In this document: positions 62,370 through 64,000 of the stretch, piece after piece | Layout of the letters: the number at the start of each line of letters is the position of its first letter | How positions within the stretch are numbered: position 1 is the stretch's first letter | Origin: Pseudomonas sp. UBA1879 | GTDB lineage: Bacteria; Pseudomonadota; Gammaproteobacteria; Pseudomonadales; Pseudomonadaceae | Direction: 5' to 3' | Assembly (NCBI RefSeq): GCF_002338065.1 | Contig: NZ_DDHJ01000025.1 | Coordinates: forward strand, 51,790-115,789 | Length of the DNA: 64,000 bases | The notes under the pieces: generated by a model | The model's input: the letters and a program-made list of their open reading frames with translations, nothing else | Told to the model about the DNA's origin: nothing | Databases searched by the model: none | Made by a program: the position numbers and the translations under genes

Positions 62370-63146
62370 ATGAACTGGAACCTGATCGTCAACTTCACCC
62401 GCCAGGATCTGATTGACCGTCATTCTGCCTCGATGCTGGGCGCGGCCTGGACCTTCATCCTCCCGCTGATCAACATCCTCATTTTCACCCTGGTGTTCTC
62501 GAACATCATGGGCATGCGCCTCGGCGGCCTCGGCCAGGATCTTGGCCCTTGGGGTTACAGCGTTTACCTCGTCAGTGGCTTGCTGGCGTGGAACTGCTTC
62601 GCCGCCACCTTGAGCCGCATCACCCAGGTGTTTCACGACAAGGCCCACCTCATCGGCAAAGTGCGCATGTCGCTCTGGACCCTGCCGGTGTACGTGGTGC
62701 TCAGCGAAACCGTGCATTACCTGATCGCCACCGGGTTTTTCATGATCTTTCTGATCGCCATCGGCTTTCACTTCACGTGGGCGCTGTTGTGGTGGATTCC
62801 GATCTTCCTGTGTCAGCAGTTGCTGGCGTATGCGCTGGGGATCACCTGCGCGATTCTGTCGGTGTTCATGCGTGACATCGGGCAGATCGTGGGCGTGGTG
62901 GTGCAGCTGTGGTTCTGGCTGACGCCGATTGTGTACGTGGCGAACATCCTGCCGGGGTTCATTCAAGAGCTGGTGGCGCTTAACCCGTTTTATCACCTGG
63001 TGCTGGCGTATCGCGCCGCGCTGATCACGGGGGAAACCCCGCATCTGCTGTCGATCGGCGTGCTGGTGCTGTTCTCCCTGGCGCTGCTCAGCGTGTCGAT
63101 TTTCGTCGGACGCAAGCTGGAGCGGGACATTCGCGACTTCCTTTGA
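62370..63146 (+). CDS. ABC-2 polysaccharide permease (third Wzm-type), partner ATPase not seen
   Basis: A 258-residue six-helix ABC-2 permease. Typical segments are NFTRQDLIDRHSASMLGAAW, FILPLINILIFTLVFSN and NPFYHLVLAYRAALITGETP. A Wzt-type ATPase normally follows directly. Here the next 850 nt are a REP array to the window edge, so the ATPase is either beyond the array or the permease uses one of the two Wzt proteins encoded upstream. The permease reading frame is intact. Confidence 0.9.
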   Translation: MNWNLIVNFTRQDLIDRHSASMLGAAWTFILPLINILIFTLVFSNIMGMRLGGLGQDLGPWGYSVYLVSGLLAWNCFAATLSRITQVFHDKAHLIGKVRMSLWTLPVYVVLSETVHYLIATGFFMIFLIAIGFHFTWALLWWIPIFLCQQLLAYALGITCAILSVFMRDIGQIVGVVVQLWFWLTPIVYVANILPGFIQELVALNPFYHLVLAYRAALITGETPHLLSIGVLVLFSLALLSVSIFVGRKLERDIRDFL

Positions 63147-63164
63147 TGGTTGGGGGAGGGTTTC

Positions 63165-64000
63165 AGGCGGAACGGGTGTGTTGGTTGTGCTGGCCTCGTC
63201 GCTGCCGTCGTGCCTCCGGCGTCTCCTACAGGGTCTTGGGTGTGTCGGGGAGGTGTGATCGACGCAACATCTGTAGGAGTGGGCTTGCCCGCGATTGCGA
63301 TGTTTCGGGCGGTGGGGGTGTGTTGGCTGTAATGGCCCCGTCGCTGCCGTCGTGCCTCCGGCGTCTCCTACAGGGTTTGAGGTATGTCGGGAAGGTGTAA
63401 TCGACGCAAGGTCTGTAGGAGTGGGCTTGCCCGCGATTGCAGTGTTTCGGGCGGCGGGGGTGTGTTGGTTGTGCTGGCCCCGTCGCTGCCGTCGTGCCTC
63501 CGGCGTCTCCTACAGGGTTGGAGGTGTGTCGGGGAGGTGTAATCGACGCAACATCTGTAGGAGTGGGCTTGCCCGCGATAGCGATGTTTCGGGCGGCGGG
63601 GGTGTGTTGGTTGTGCTGGCCTCGTCGCTGCCGTCGTGCCTCCGGCGTCTCCTACAGGGTTTGGGGTGTGTCGGGGAGGTGTAATCGACGCAACATCTGT
63701 AGGAGTGGGCTTGCCCGCGATAGCGATGTTTCGGGCGGCGGGGGTGTGTTGACTGTGCCAGCCTCGTCGCTGCCGTCGTGCCTCCGGCGTCTCCTACAGG
63801 GTTTGAGGTGTGTCGGGTAGGTGTAATCGACGCAAGGCCTGTGGGAATGGGGTTGCTGGCGATTGCGGTGTTTCGGGCGGTGGGGGTGTGTTGCCTGTAA
63901 TGGCCTCGTCGCTGCCGTCGTGCCTCCGGCGTCTCCTACAGGGTTTGAGGTGTGTCGGGTAGGTGTAATCGACGCAAGGTCTGTAGGAGTGGGCTTGCCC
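63165..64000. repeat. Tandem REP array, exact 142-bp period, running off the window
   Basis: The segment cgtcgctgccgtcgtgcctc starts at 63197, 63339, 63481, 63623, 63765 and 63907, a constant 142-bp spacing. Each unit contains two different REP types (cctccggcgtctcctacagg and tgtaggagtgggcttgcccg) in inverted relation plus a conserved gtttcgggcgg...gggtgtgtt spacer. The copies differ at scattered positions, and the unit near 63841 has a variant second REP (tgtgggaatggggttgctgg). At least five full units are present and the array continues past 64000. There is no coding sequence in it. Confidence 0.95.

Noticed and set aside
63165..64000. CRISPR-like regular array
   Set aside because: The unit is 142 bp and repeats in full, including the would-be spacers; each unit is made of REP palindromes. 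There are no short identical repeats with unique spacers and no cas genes.

Overview
The window looks like chromosomal DNA of a Pseudomonas of the fluorescens/syringae type. Evidence: the miaB-phoH(ybeZ) and thiD-thiE-hemL gene orders, aidB, amn, hrpB, rhlE, the lapG-lapD pair, GC-rich third codon positions, and many Pseudomonas REP/REPIN elements (about 20-25 bp imperfect palindromes such as GTAGGAGCGCGGCTTGTCCC in inverted pairs) between genes. No rRNA, tRNA, prophage, insertion sequence or CRISPR array was recognised.

Positions 1-26300 are mostly housekeeping or conserved genes: phoH (cut by the window edge), miaB, a DUF1820 gene, a Sel1-repeat gene, the thiD-thiE-hemL cofactor run, a 7TMR-DISM histidine kinase, aidB, amn, rluE, a DUF2788 gene, an Lrp/AsnC regulator, a Gln-rich secreted protein, fieF, a small lipoprotein, hrpB, an endonuclease/exonuclease/phosphatase-fold protein, a membrane protein, a DUF2076 gene, a NYN-domain gene, a DnaQ-like exonuclease and yedA. 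REPINs or tandem REP duplications fill most of the longer gaps. A terminator with no gene in front of it (14848-14878) suggests a small RNA.

Positions 26300-49050 are dominated by surface-polysaccharide genes, mostly on the minus strand. An AT-richer block (26315-32772) encodes an ABC exporter (Wzm/Wzt, Wzt with a C-terminal glycan-recognition domain), a 1109-residue three-module glycosyltransferase and a GT2 enzyme. After rhlE comes a second set: an AlgI/AlgJ-like O-acetylation pair, a GT4 enzyme, mannose-1-phosphate guanylyltransferase, an acyltransferase, another GT4 enzyme and a second ABC exporter pair. lapG-lapD (c-di-GMP-controlled periplasmic protease and its receptor) follow, then a GtrB-like polyprenyl-phosphate glycosyltransferase overlapping a small SMR/EamA-type membrane protein.

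Positions 49519-63146 are the most unusual region. A PrtD/E/F-type type I secretion system (ABC ATPase, membrane fusion protein, TolC-like protein) is translationally coupled to gmd (GDP-mannose 4,6-dehydratase). It is followed by a 1115-residue fusion of three GT4 modules, a 602-residue Ala/Thr/Asp-rich, Cys-free DUF4214 protein that looks like the secretion substrate, an OafA-type acyltransferase and a third ABC-2 permease without a visible ATPase. One reading is a dedicated export-and-decoration system for an abundant surface protein. The main alternative is that gmd, the triple GT, the acyltransferase and the permease belong to D-rhamnan-type O-antigen synthesis and merely sit beside a secretion locus. 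The window ends in an exact 142-bp tandem REP array that runs off the right edge.
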